Of a stretch of 64,000 bases of DNA, positions 11,695 through 22,618 are shown piece by piece. Numbering within the stretch: the stretch's first letter is position 1; each line of letters opens with the position of its first letter. The notes beneath the pieces were generated by a model that did no database searches, had not been told where the DNA came from, and saw only the letters and a program-made list of their open reading frames with translations. Both the position numbers and the translations under genes were made by a program. The DNA is taken from assembly GCF_949628265.1 (NCBI RefSeq), contig NC_088790.1, forward strand, positions 11,164,545 through 11,228,544, written 5' to 3'. This DNA is from Cloeon dipterum. Lineage: Eukaryota; Arthropoda; Insecta; Ephemeroptera; Baetidae.

Positions 11695-13866
11695 TTAGTG
11701 CTCGTTGTAATAGCGGAAAACCGAGTTCCAGTGCTCGAGGCGGGCCGACGGGGGGTTGGGCTCTCCGTGGCGCTTCACAAACTCGTCGCATTCCTCCAGG
11801 CTCGCCTCCCCGCTGGCTAGTCTCGCCCCAATTCCGGACTGGTAGCCAGAATATCGCTGCTGCAAGGGTAGGTGACCGGAGAGAACTAAAATCAACCTTG
11901 ATTCGACGGGATATACTGACGGGTTACCTGCAAGTGTCGGCTAAAGTGTCCTTCGCTGGTGAGGCGGACGGCCGTCTTCAGTCCCTTGGCCAGAGTGTCC
12001 AGACTCTGCACGTACATCAGGAAGAGGTCCCTGAAGTCGTGGGACTCGCGTCTAGGGCGCAGGGCCAGGGAGACGCCGCCAGGCTGGATGCCACCCTGAA
12101 ACTCGTCATATTCGGAATCAGTACTCGACACGGAGGCCTAATGTGGCAAAATCAGTGGAAGCTCAGGTTTTCAGGTCAAACTTACCTGGTCGATGAAGTT
12201 CTTCATCATGACGGTGGTTTCGCCGTTGTAGCGAAAGTCACCAAAGTACTCCTCGTGGTATGATTCGTACTCGATGCAGCCCAGGTAGCCCATGCTGTCG
12301 GGACGGGGTTTAGGTCAGGCTTTCAGAAAATTCAGGTCAAAACTCACGCAGAGGCGAAGAGGTGGTCCCTGCCAGGGTACACGTGCAGCTTGAACTGCCG
12401 CTCAAGGCCGTGGTGCTTGAGCAGACACAAGGTGCTCATGGCGTCGTAGTCGTACCTGCCAAAGGTGTCGCAGTCCTCGCTCTCATAGCGGTGTTCCGAG
12501 TTATAGAAGCGACTCTCCCTGTGGGGTCCGGGACGGATCAGCAGGTTACCCCTGAAGCCGTGCTTGTCCTTGTAGTCTGAGGGCAAACAGCGTCTCAAAG
12601 GAATGCGTTTAACATTCACTCAGGGCACCACGTACCTGCGACGATTTTGAGGAACTTGGCGTAGTTCCTCATCTCCCTGGGCAGGTCGGCGACCATGGGG
12701 TTGTGGTAGCCCTCCCTGGCGCCCCACAGAAGGAAGTTCTCGGCGCCCAGCTTCATGGCGATGTCGAAGGCCTTCTTGCACTGGGCCGCGGCGTAGGCGG
12801 CGACATGGGCGTCAGGGTTGGTGGCGGCGCCGTTGGCATACCTGAAAGGATGCGCATCCAGTTTTTTAGGCGCTGCCCTCAACAAAACATCTAGGCATTT
12901 TTTCGTGCTCTAGTCAATGTTTCCCGCGAGTATTTGTTTAGTGCATTAAAAGTGATCAAGTTTTTGCTAAAATTTGTTCAGAGTTTTGAAAGACGGTCTT
13001 TACAGAGGGCAGTGCCCTAGTCGAAAACTGAGGCATGCATTTACCATCTTTGATGTGCATGGGATTCACCGTATGATCTGTAAAGAAAAAACGAGTGGCA
13101 CGATCCTTGCAGTGTTTTGGTTTGCGTGTGTATGTTGGTTTCAAAAATATTTTAATTTTTGTTGTGAGCGTTTATCCCATGGAGTGTCATGTTTTGTCAT
13201 TTAATTTCGCTCAAAATTTAGTAACATGTAACATGTGCGCTTACCTGGGATGAGAGAAGAGGTTGCAGCCAAACCATAGGGGCTTGATTCCGGTGCGCTG
13301 CTGCAACTCCTGCACCAGGTCGATGACTTCATCCAGCTGCTGGAAAGATTCCTCCAAGGTGTAGCCCTCTGGGGTCAGGTCGCGGTCGAAGACAGTCCAG
13401 TACCTCACACCTGTCGGGATCGCGATTAATGACACGAGAAATAGTGAGGTGTCTTCGTACCAAGTTTCGAGAAGAACTCAAAAGCCGCCCTGACACGCCT
13501 CTTGCAGGCCTCCAGGGAGTTGGGGGCCTCGTCCCATGGACGGATGAAGGCGGGCATGCCGTAGCGGTCCAGTCCCTGGTAGCTGAAGGCATGCCAATAT
13601 GAGACCGCGGGGCGGAACCACTCCTCCATGGTACGGCCATGCACCCGTTCGGAGGGGTTGTAGTGACGGAAGCACAGCGAGTCTTCCGCACTCGCACCGG
13701 GACGGTACTCGACCCGGGTGACTCCTGCCGGAAATCATTGATGAGTACAGGTGAAACACGCGCGTCAAACTTTTTTCGGCAAACCTGGGAAGAACTCATA
13801 AGAGTCGGTGACAGGAGTCTGCCTTCCTCCGTAAGTCTTCTGCCTCTTCTGGTGCTGGGTGTACAT
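11695..13866 (-). CDS. Xylose isomerase-family protein, apparently catalytically dead
   Basis: There are eight exons: 13785-13866, 13461-13724, 13245-13410, 12636-12841, 12348-12576, 12186-12294, 11928-12137 and 11695-11859. The total is 1,431 nt and 476 residues, the length of plant xylose isomerases. The family is clear from YEFFPG, FRHYNPSERVHGRTMEEWFR, TLEESFQQLDEVIDL, the segment IKPLW to SHPRY, AYAAAQCKKA, WGAREGY and the C-terminal RYSGYQSGIGARLASGEA. The active site is not kept. The catalytic His of the HDxD motif is Phe (VFDRD). The Glu-Pro-Lys-Pro metal/proton-shuttle motif reads RPGP. The metal-binding Glu and His of IExNHATLxGH are replaced (VYPGRDHL) and the following loop is about 12 residues shorter. 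IDAN becomes IEYE, and FDAK becomes LALR. Only the last Asp of HDxD remains. No signal peptide is seen, so it is probably cytosolic. Splicing, length and frame are intact, so it reads as a working gene for a pseudoenzyme. An upstream non-coding or coding exon cannot be excluded. Confidence 0.9.
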
Positions 13867-16226
13867 GTTGTTGATCCGTCGGGAGGGTGCCGCAGGACTG
13901 TGCCGGTGCAGCTCGCGCCTTTGGTTTTATCGAAAAATGCCGCCACGGTGCGCTGCATCAGGCTTTGTTCGCAGGCCATGAATGACAATGGCAAACCTGA
14001 CGGCACCTGATACTCGACAATACCAGGCAGACGCCAGCCTACCCCTGTGTCGTATTCTCTCTGTTCCAGAGGCGTGCTCACCGCTGCTGGAAATATTATG
14101 TGCACCTCAGACTGCTCATCTCTACGCGGGGCTATTATCGTGTTTCACCTCGGCGCAGGCCACCACTCCATAGAGTACTCGGCAGGTCTATATTATGCAA
14201 ATGCAACGGCGAGATGAATGAATATGCGGCGCACATCAGCTTTTATTTTAAATGACGAGTTACGCTGCTTTACTTAACTCGGTCTGTATAGAACTGGAAT
14301 AAGTTAAATATAGCTTTCATCTGCGAGTGAGGGAAACTGATATATTATTTTATTCAAGATTAGAACTGAACCATACACAAAAGCGACTGCCAAAACTCAA
14401 AATCCTGGGCGTGTCGTTGTTTCCTAATCTTTTGTTTGCCCTGCATGTTCTAAAAGTTGACGGTGTGAAAAGTATTGTTGTCCATTCCCTGGCCAATATC
14501 ATCCGCTACAGGCTCTTTCTTTAAGGTCATCGGTTGGTTTATATATACACAAAATTTTGACCGAACTTTCGCTTTTTCTTAGAGAAGTCACGCTAAGAGG
14601 AAGCCAGCTAAAGACCTTTGGTGGCATAGTAAAAGAAATTTGATATCAAGTTGCCTCTTTAAATCCGACACCGCGCGGTTCCTATTTTAACAAGTAGGGA
14701 AACAGCGCGTCAGCAGTGTTTTGTTTTTTAAATTCTCAAATTATCTTGATGGGTAGTGTTTGCTCGTATTCTTTTAACAGCGCTGCAATAAGAAAATCTG
14801 TTGCAAACATTGACTTGTCGCAATGAGAGCAAATACACAATGGAACTTATTAAATACAATTGTTTTTTTGTGCCATTAATACAGCTGCAATGACGTAAGT
14901 AGTGGAGGCAAGCTTAAGATAGTGATTTTTACTACGTTCTTTCACTGTGGCAGTGTAAGATCGATTAAAAGAATTGTTTTTCAATTATGCGAAACATATA
15001 ATTATTGTAAGTCGACCGCCCGCGGTCGTGCCAAATTGCTTAATTAATCAGCGAAACCTGCAAAAAAAAATATTTTACGGTGAGCACGTCCGAGATAAAG
15101 TTAGTTGAAACTAAAAATTTGTATACAATGGCATATCCTTGCGAATGTGAGTTTTCAGTATGGCTTTCAATTCTCAATTCTGTTTATTTCTCCATAATTG
15201 GTCAAACATTTAAAAACATGATAATATATCACAAAAGTTTAGGCATTAATTAGCGAGCAATTCACTGAAACTCATGAGATGACTGAAATAAAAACAAAAG
15301 TTACTTCTACCCCAACCACTCGCCATACTACAGCCTATACTACACAACATTTAATATCACATGCATTTTGCAATATTTTGGAAACTGGGAACTCGAAAAC
15401 AATTTAATGGCGGATGGGAGGAATTCCACTGTTGCACGATGCAGAATGCAAACGAGTGCACTCCGAGGTCAGTGCGTGCGCGTGGAGGAATCATAGTCGG
15501 TGTTCGCCGTCCGCATTTCTCATTGTTCTGCCCACCATAATGCGTTCCATTGCGGCCATGTCAGTTTCACCGACGAGACATTTCCTGAAGGAAGTCATGT
15601 GTCATTGTAGCTGCAATTTTTCAGGATTTTATTTTTTTAAGAAAGCACTCATATTTAAACTTACATATCATTCGCGTCTGACTCATAAACACATTTTATT
15701 ATTTATCAATATCTTAAGCTTATTCCAAAAGCCATTAGCTGGAAAGAATCTAAAGTCCGATCATTAAACTATTCATCACACTTAAATGCTTAATTAAAAC
15801 GTTAGATATTGATAAATGCTTTTATTTTTCTTTTTTTCAGATTCTTACAGAATATATTCCAAACGTTTGCCTTGTGTTTTAAAAAGCCACGGGTCGAAAT
15901 GAGTATATCACAGGACTGTCAGTTTCCCTTATTTTAAAAAAAATATCAACTATTTCAACTGTCTACGACATCTCCAATTGCTAAAACTATATAAAATTTG
16001 CAATGTTCCCGCATTTTAGTTTATGAATTTAAAATCACAAAACACATTCTATGATTTTATTTAAAGCAAAATTTACTACTATATTGATCTCGAGAGTGAG
16101 GAATCGTTTCAAGCCGGCGAACAGCGGATAGACGGCAAGATGAAGTGTCAAAATGCGTCTGCATAATCGAATTTCCGTCATGCCAAGAGCATCTATTAAC
16201 AACAACATCCGACGTCCTTCTTTTGC
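13867..16226. other. Intergenic region between the xylose isomerase-like gene and PNP
   Basis: About 13867-14205 is GC-richer and is probably the promoter and 5' UTR of the minus-strand gene, with an octamer ATGCAAAT at 14195-14202 beside a weak TATA-like run. The rest, 14210-16050, is AT-rich with scattered unsupported ORFs. I see no exon, RNA gene or mobile element there. Confidence 0.45.
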
Positions 16227-16236
16227 GTCACGTGAC
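16227..16236. promoter_or_regulatory. CLEAR-type palindrome GTCACGTGAC upstream of PNP
   Basis: This exact ten-base palindrome matches the TFEB/MITF CLEAR element core. It lies about 600 bp upstream of the PNP start codon in a CpG-rich block. A second E-box (GCACGTGAC) occurs at 16492-16500. Regulatory function is inferred from motif alone. Confidence 0.35.
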
Positions 16237-16838
16237 GTATTAATCTCCGTGGACAACGTCCCTAGGAAGAAATCGAACGCGTGCAATAGTAAACGGCTCG
16301 TGACCTCTGCGACCTCCCGGTGTCAGCCGCATTATTAACGCAAGTAGTGAGAGCGAAACGTCGGAGTGGAGAGCAGGCCGCAAACAATAATTATTAATAC
16401 TACATTGCAAACAACAAGGGATCAATCTCTCTCGCTCGGTTGACCGGGATCGTTGCGAAAAAATAATAATCATCGTGCCAAGGTCGTGATTGCACGTGAC
16501 GAAAAGGTCTTTATCATCTCATAAACACGGCGATAAAGAAGGTGAAGCTCCGCACACACACTCGCCACTACTAATTGTTTCGAATTCGTACTCCGGAGGC
16601 GTGTGTGTTGCGGCTGGAAGGGAAGCAGCTAGTATAGTTGTTTTCACGTCTACGCAAAGAGCGAGAGATAGAAAAAGAGAGTGGCGTGGGACTTGGTATC
16701 GGAGTGGAGGCTCACACACTTGGTCAGCATTCCATCTGTCGTCCAGGAGCAGTCCAGTCGTGCGACAGCCAGCTGAGGGACACACGCCGATCGTCCTCAA
16801 CAGTCAGTAGCAATCAGAGATAAAAACAGCAGGGCAAT

Positions 16839-19800
16839 ATGTACATGCAACCAAACATCGTGGATTACCCCAACACCTTCAACGCGACCTATCCGTCCAG
16901 AAATCATGAGTGAGTTAAATTTAATTTTGTTTTATTAAGTTTTTTTAGTCCTGAACTTGAAAACAATTTAATTTTTCTGCTGCTACATTTTATGGTGCAA
17001 CTTTGCTTATTCGGCTTGTTCTCGCCAAAACCACGAAACTGCTGACTTTTATCGTCACATGACTCAGTGCCTCTTCAACCGCAACATACCCTGCCTCTGA
17101 CAAACATCCCAAACATCTCCCAAATCGGGAAAAATTTCACACTGCTCGTCTTCTGCCAAATATGCAAAGCAGCGGTGTCCGTAGAGATAACACAGAAGCA
17201 GGCAGTCAAGGCCGCAATTGAAGCTCGAAGCGAACGAATTTCATACTCGCGTCATACGAGATGAATGGACGATATTTTCTATTCACGCTTGTAATCAGAC
17301 TTCCCTTACCGACAAATGCGCCGCGCACTTTTCCGCTTGCAATAACGGTGAATAGAATAAATCTTCGTATTACCACTGCTCTATATAAAGCGATTAAAAG
17401 TGGCAACAACAGCAATGCATCGTAACCTTTTTCTCTCAATTATGAAAGTTAGCAAAATGAGTGTCCCTGCCATAGGATGATAAACTGTAGGCATCTGCAT
17501 ATCAAGAGGACTGTTTCTCCTGACTGAAAGCTATTTCAAATCAATCGTTTCAATGAAAAAAAAACGAAAAAACCTTTCCTGCACTTTAAAAATGTTTCCT
17601 TCCCTAAAAACTAAGAAAATAAACCACGTAAGAGTTATGCTGATTTAACTCTATTTTAAAAAAATATTAAAAATATTAGCGGTGATCATGTGACCAGGGA
17701 AACAGTATTTTAGAAATAATATAAGGTGAACACGCTCTGCCTCTTATTGAAATTTAAACAAAACAATTTTTGCCAAGCGTAAAATTTAAAAATTAGTGGT
17801 TTATATGCTAGCAGTTTTGAAGGCTTCAAATTGTAAGAAAGGTGTTGTTGAGCAAATCAGGCGAAGAATTTGTCTATATCTTTCATTTTCCCCTCCCGCC
17901 ACGGAGCGACGAAAGAGGCCGGAGACACACCTCCGTGTTCCACGCTCCTCATTCGCTGGACCAGTGACCGCGAGCCTTCCACATTATCCGCGCGACGTGA
18001 CCGACGAAAGACGAGAGATGATGTGTCCTTTTTCAAGGCCAATGTGCGAGCAAAAGGAAAGAAGTCGCAAAACCTTTTTCCTACGCGTGCACAATGCTAG
18101 ATTCGCCTTGTTTGTTTGTTTGTTTTTTATTTGGCAAAGTTAAACGAAAAATATAAATATGCCGGAGATAATTATTGATATGGCGTCTGGCCCTACGGCG
18201 TAGTGGAAAAAACAGAAAATAAATATGTTGCACATTGCTTCACGTCCAAAGATTTAAAAAGCGTAAATTATTTGGCCTGTTTAACCGGTGTAACTATCCA
18301 ATTTAAAAAATGAGCTCGGCAATCACTGCAAATTGCACCAGTTAAAAGCACAAATTGACTCAGGTGATTTGGTTTGAAGATAAATGTTTTTAAGCAAGGA
18401 TATTTTAAGACGTAAAAGAAAAAAGGAACTCACGCAAATGGAAATTTCAATATTTTTCTTTTTGAACTTTATAGATACACGAAAGAGAAAGTGGCGAAAA
18501 TGTCAGCTCTAATTGAAGAAAAAATCAAACACTTCAAGGCACATCCTACCCTTGGAATTATTTGCGGGTCTGGATTAGGTAAGAAATTTGTTTTTATTTG
18601 AAAAATATAGATTTTCTAATTTTGAAAATTTTATCTCTGCACTAATACATTCTAGTTTTTTTCCTAATTTACACTGGGCTCCTGTTTATGACAGGTGAAG
18701 TGACAAAGGCTGTGAAAGACCCAGTGACCATCGCGTACAAGGACATTCCGGGCTTCCCGCGCTCCACCGTTCAGGGGCACGCCGGACAGTTCGTCATCGG
18801 CTACATCCATGACGTACTGGTCGTGTGCATGCAGGGCAGGTTCCACTTTTACGAAGGATACGACATTGGCACCGTGAGTACGCCCCATTATCTCTGCACC
18901 ACATGCTCACGTTGATTAAAATAATGTACTTGCATTATACTTGGCGTGCGGATGAGAGCAATAATAAATGGCGTGCAGCGCTCTTGGTACACGTTTAAGA
19001 CGCCGCCCTCTTAATTAATGCACTGCATGGAGATAAACGCGGAACGCGGTAAATGGAGCGGATTGCGTTATCGAGCTTACGAGATTGATGACGGACTTAA
19101 GACTATTTCTTTTTATAAATTATTAATTCGTATTTTCATAACGAAAAGACACTATATAGAAAGAAAACTAAAATAACTTTTAGGATTAATTAGGATTCAT
19201 ATTATAACAAAATTTAAATGCTCAATTAATTTAACCTCTGAGAAAATGAGCAAATTCCGATTTTTTTGTGTGGTTTGTATCATAGCACACGCAGTTATTT
19301 TTTAAATGACTTACGAGGATAACTAATTTTCCTTTTGCCAGTGCTGCTTACCGGTAAAGCTGCTTAAACTTCTTGGCTGCCATTCTCTGATAATCTCAAA
19401 TGCTGCCGGAGGCCTCAACGCTGAATTTAACGTGGGGGACATCATGATCATCCATGACCACATCAACCTCATGGGCTTCTCTGGAAACGGGCCCCTAGTT
19501 GGACCAAATGACGAATCGTAAGTGTTCCTTGCCTTTCGTTCATTAACTGCAATTATTTTAAAAGCAAAAAATAGTTACGTAACAAGGTAATTTTTTTGTG
19601 CTGTTTAGATGGGGGCCAAGATTCTTTTCAATGCACAATGCCTATAATCCGGCCTTCGTAAAAGCGGCGAAGGAGCAGATGAGGAAGAAAAACATGCCTG
19701 AGCACGTAGGAGTTTACACGGCTCTTGGAGGACCACACTTTGAAACGGTGGCAGAGCTGAGAATGCTCAAATCTCAGGGCGTGGACGCCGTAGGCAAGTC

Positions 19801-20342
19801 AAGTTTTTGTAGCACCTTTTTTATCTTGTACAGTATACAGCTGACCGAGATGACACTATTTGCAAAAACCAGTCTATTTTTAGTATCTTTAATCGCAGAT
19901 AAAGATGTAGCTAAAAGATAACTGTTCATAATGGTTATGCATGAAATAATATTGAAAAAAGGGGCTACCATTGTGTTACCATTGTGCATTAAAATTTTAC
20001 TATGAATATATCAAATTGAAAGTAGCCGATAAATAAGTTAAATATCTCAGCCTTGGGCAAGACTTTTGTAAACAAAAATATTTTTGAGCTGATCATTACA
20101 GCCAATTATTTAATTTTTATTTAATTGCAGGCATGAGCACCGTCCATGAGGTGGTGATGGCGCGTTACCTGGGTCTGCACGTCTTCTCCTTCTCTCTGAT
20201 CACTAACAAGTGTCCAACCACCTATGACGGCGACAAGAATGTTAACCACCAAGAGGTCATTGACACCGGCCGCGAAAAAGCGCACGTCCTTGTCGACTTC
20301 GTTCGAGACTTGGTGCCTGTCCTCGACTCAATCAAGGACTGA
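16839..20342 (+). CDS. PNP: Purine nucleoside phosphorylase
   Basis: There are six exons: 16839-16909, 18475-18578, 18695-18873, 19342-19517, 19609-19793 and 20131-20342. The total is 308 residues, the usual size for trimeric animal PNP plus a short N-terminal extension. Motifs are the phosphate loop [41 protein letters not shown] with [23 protein letters not shown] (catalytic Glu), [18 protein letters not shown] (base-binding Asn) and NHQEV (His near the ribose). It splits inosine and guanosine with phosphate in purine salvage in the cytosol. The fifth intron (19794-20130) starts with a GC donor, G|GCAAGT; forcing a GT donor would break the conserved DAVGMST. The first intron (16910-18474, 1.6 kb) holds no recognisable gene. 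AATAAA follows at 20567-20572. Confidence 0.96.
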
Positions 20343-20566
20343 GACTTAAACCTGACGTGTTCTCGCGACAAGACGAATTTATCAACTCTCCTTGCGAAGA
20401 TATTTACAAGCTTGTAACAGCTGGTGCTTGGTATGAAATTGATAAATTCCGCTGTCATCAAAATTATATCTTTGCTGTCTCATGTTGTAATTAAGTGTAT
20501 GACATTTGTTTGGTCGTATTTTTAGGTTTATCGTTGAGGTTTACAAATTTTATGAAATAATATTTT

Positions 20567-20572
20567 AATAAA
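20567..20572 (+). terminator. Polyadenylation signal AATAAA for PNP
   Basis: A canonical hexamer lies 225 bp after the PNP stop codon. Confidence 0.7.
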
Positions 20573-21407
20573 GAAAATGTACATAACACAGAAGCGGGAT
20601 CTTATATATTATATGTAATTTCATTAATTAAACATTATTTATAAACAGAGCAAGGCGAATATACTCCTCACATGCTTCAAAATGGCATTTAAAAGTCTGA
20701 CTGAATATCAAAGACTTTAGATTCAAATTTGGTTTATTACGGATCAGCAGGGCAACTGTACTTTATTGTAATATTCAAGCCTATCCAATATTAATGTACG
20801 TATTCAAGTCGCACAAAAGACTCAAATTAAAGAATACACAATTTGACAATTTAGGGTCGGCCGCATTAAGTAATGAAATTTTAAAATTTTTGTAATCATT
20901 GTAAAAAGCATGACTGAATAGGAATTTATCGAAAATTTATTAATTATCAAAAGTAAATTAATATGATTTTGATTTTTATATTGTTTTCCATGAGAAGAAA
21001 TAATCATTAAAATATTAATGGTATTATGCTTCATTTCATGCTTCATGCTTAAAAAACATCTTGAAAATAGACACCAATAAGAACGAGTTTATAATTATAG
21101 ATTATCTGCAACCTGCTGGACATAGGCGTTGCGCTGGTTGCATAGCTTCTTTTGTTGAATTTCTGGTTTCTATTTATTTCAATGAATAAAATTTACGGTT
21201 ATTGTAACCAAAATTCTTATTCTCTTCATCCTTGTTACAATCTTGATTTATCAGATTAAATTAATTATTCTTTTTTGACGCAACACCGGTGCAAAACTTT
21301 TGATCACGCGAATTTGGCGCGGATACCTCACAAATCTGGATGACGTCTAAATAAAGGGGCGTGGTTCCCAACTTCTAGACTGCTCCGCCACATGGTATGG
21401 TACACAA
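20573..21407. other. Gene-free AT-rich stretch downstream of PNP
   Basis: No supported coding or RNA feature is seen. It ends at the left target duplication of the hAT-type element. Confidence 0.5.
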
Positions 21408-22618
21408 TAGGGATGTGCACTTTTGAAAAAAGTCAATATCGATAATTGATATTGATATGATATTTCAGATATCAAAATTTTGATATATCACCGAAAAAAT
21501 ATCAACTTCTGATATATCAACGTTGATATTTCCAGATGAGCAAAAAATGGCCGCCGGAGGAACCGAAACCGGTTATGGCCATTTTTAAGGCTTAAAACCC
21601 GATTATTTTAGTATTTTTGACCGATTTTTATAAATATCGGTTTTTTGAGACAAATTTTGAAAATTTCGCGGTTTTCTGCAGTCTGGGCATGAGTTTATAT
21701 ATAATTTAAATTTTGCGCGCCTTTTTAACTTCGGATGATGGAAAAGGGGTGTGGCAGCTCCCGCCATATGGCGCCACAAGTTACATCTAGCTGCTTTCCC
21801 TTCCCCCTTACTCCACAGGGGTTTTTAATTAGTTTTAGTTAAATATAGTTGGTTAGTAATTAATAAAATATTATAATTTATTTGTGCCATTTAAGATGAG
21901 TTAATTAAATTTGTTAGTCTTTATAACTAGACAATATCAGCTGCTGTGAATAGCGTCAATTTATCTTAAAATCAAAGTATTGGTGTTTCTCCGTCTCAAA
22001 TGTGCCCTCTAACCTTTATCTAGTGATAAATAGTTTAGTTTAATTGATATACACGTAATTGTGAGAAATCAGAATGAAATTACACTTAACTGCAGCTGTT
22101 TGGTTTTAAGTGTTTAAATTTTTAATTTAGGTTATGCCTTTTAAAGAGCAATGTTCGCAATAATCATATATGCAAATGCAATTTTTAATTGGTTCAGTTA
22201 AAATTAATTATCTTAATTATCACCATTTAGATCCATATTCATTGTTTACAAACAATTTAGATTAATTTTCAATCAAGCAATTACTGCCAGCTGATCACAG
22301 CTGACAGCAGATCCATCTGTGATCGATCTGCTCAGTCATTTTTCGCGCCATTTGTGCATTGCGACAACTTCAATATTGGTAACGCCCACTTTTAGTGACG
22401 GAATGTACAGTTCGGTCAAAAAAAATTTACGAAAACCGGAATGAAAAATGCCATCTGTCGGTCAAAAATTTCAACTGATATCAACCTTGATATCTGACTT
22501 TGATATCAATATCAGCCTGATATGATATATCAAATATCAGGCTTGATATTGATATGATATTTGAAATATCAAAATTTTTTGATATATCAACTTTGATATT
22601 CCCATCCCTAGTACACAA
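21400..22618. repeat. 8-bp target-site duplication GTACACAA flanking the hAT-type element
   Basis: The identical octamer abuts both outer ends of the TAGGGATG/CATCCCTA termini. Confidence 0.85.
21408..22610. mobile_element. Non-autonomous hAT-type DNA transposon (MITE-like)
   Basis: The 1,203 bp element starts TAGGGATG and ends CATCCCTA, an 8-bp perfect terminal inverted repeat. It is flanked on both sides by the 8-bp direct repeat GTACACAA (21400-21407 and 22611-22618), the target duplication length of hAT elements. Longer imperfect inverted similarity extends inward through sub-terminal arrays of GATATC/TGATAT units (about 21445-21530 and 22480-22600). No transposase ORF is present; the interior is AT-rich with a short GC-rich patch around 21745. 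It was presumably mobilised by a hAT transposase encoded elsewhere. The perfect target duplication suggests a fairly recent insertion. Confidence 0.82.

Noticed and set aside
11562-12263. 233-residue plus-strand open frame
   Set aside because: It is the antisense shadow of GC-rich xylose isomerase-like exons, with no domain and no splice logic.
13329-14105. Long minus-strand open frame overlapping the first exons of the xylose isomerase-like gene
   Set aside because: It is an alternative frame of the real exons and shows no family similarity; the family motifs lie in the other frames with proper splice sites.
19794-19921. Reading PNP exon 5 through the GC donor as a longer exon or frameshift
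   Set aside because: The conserved DAVGMST is restored exactly by a GC-AG intron; read-through adds unrelated sequence and a stop.
7738-20342. UCKL1 and PNP as a nucleoside-salvage gene cluster
   Set aside because: They are separated by unrelated genes and over 5 kb with independent promoters; proximity is probably chance.
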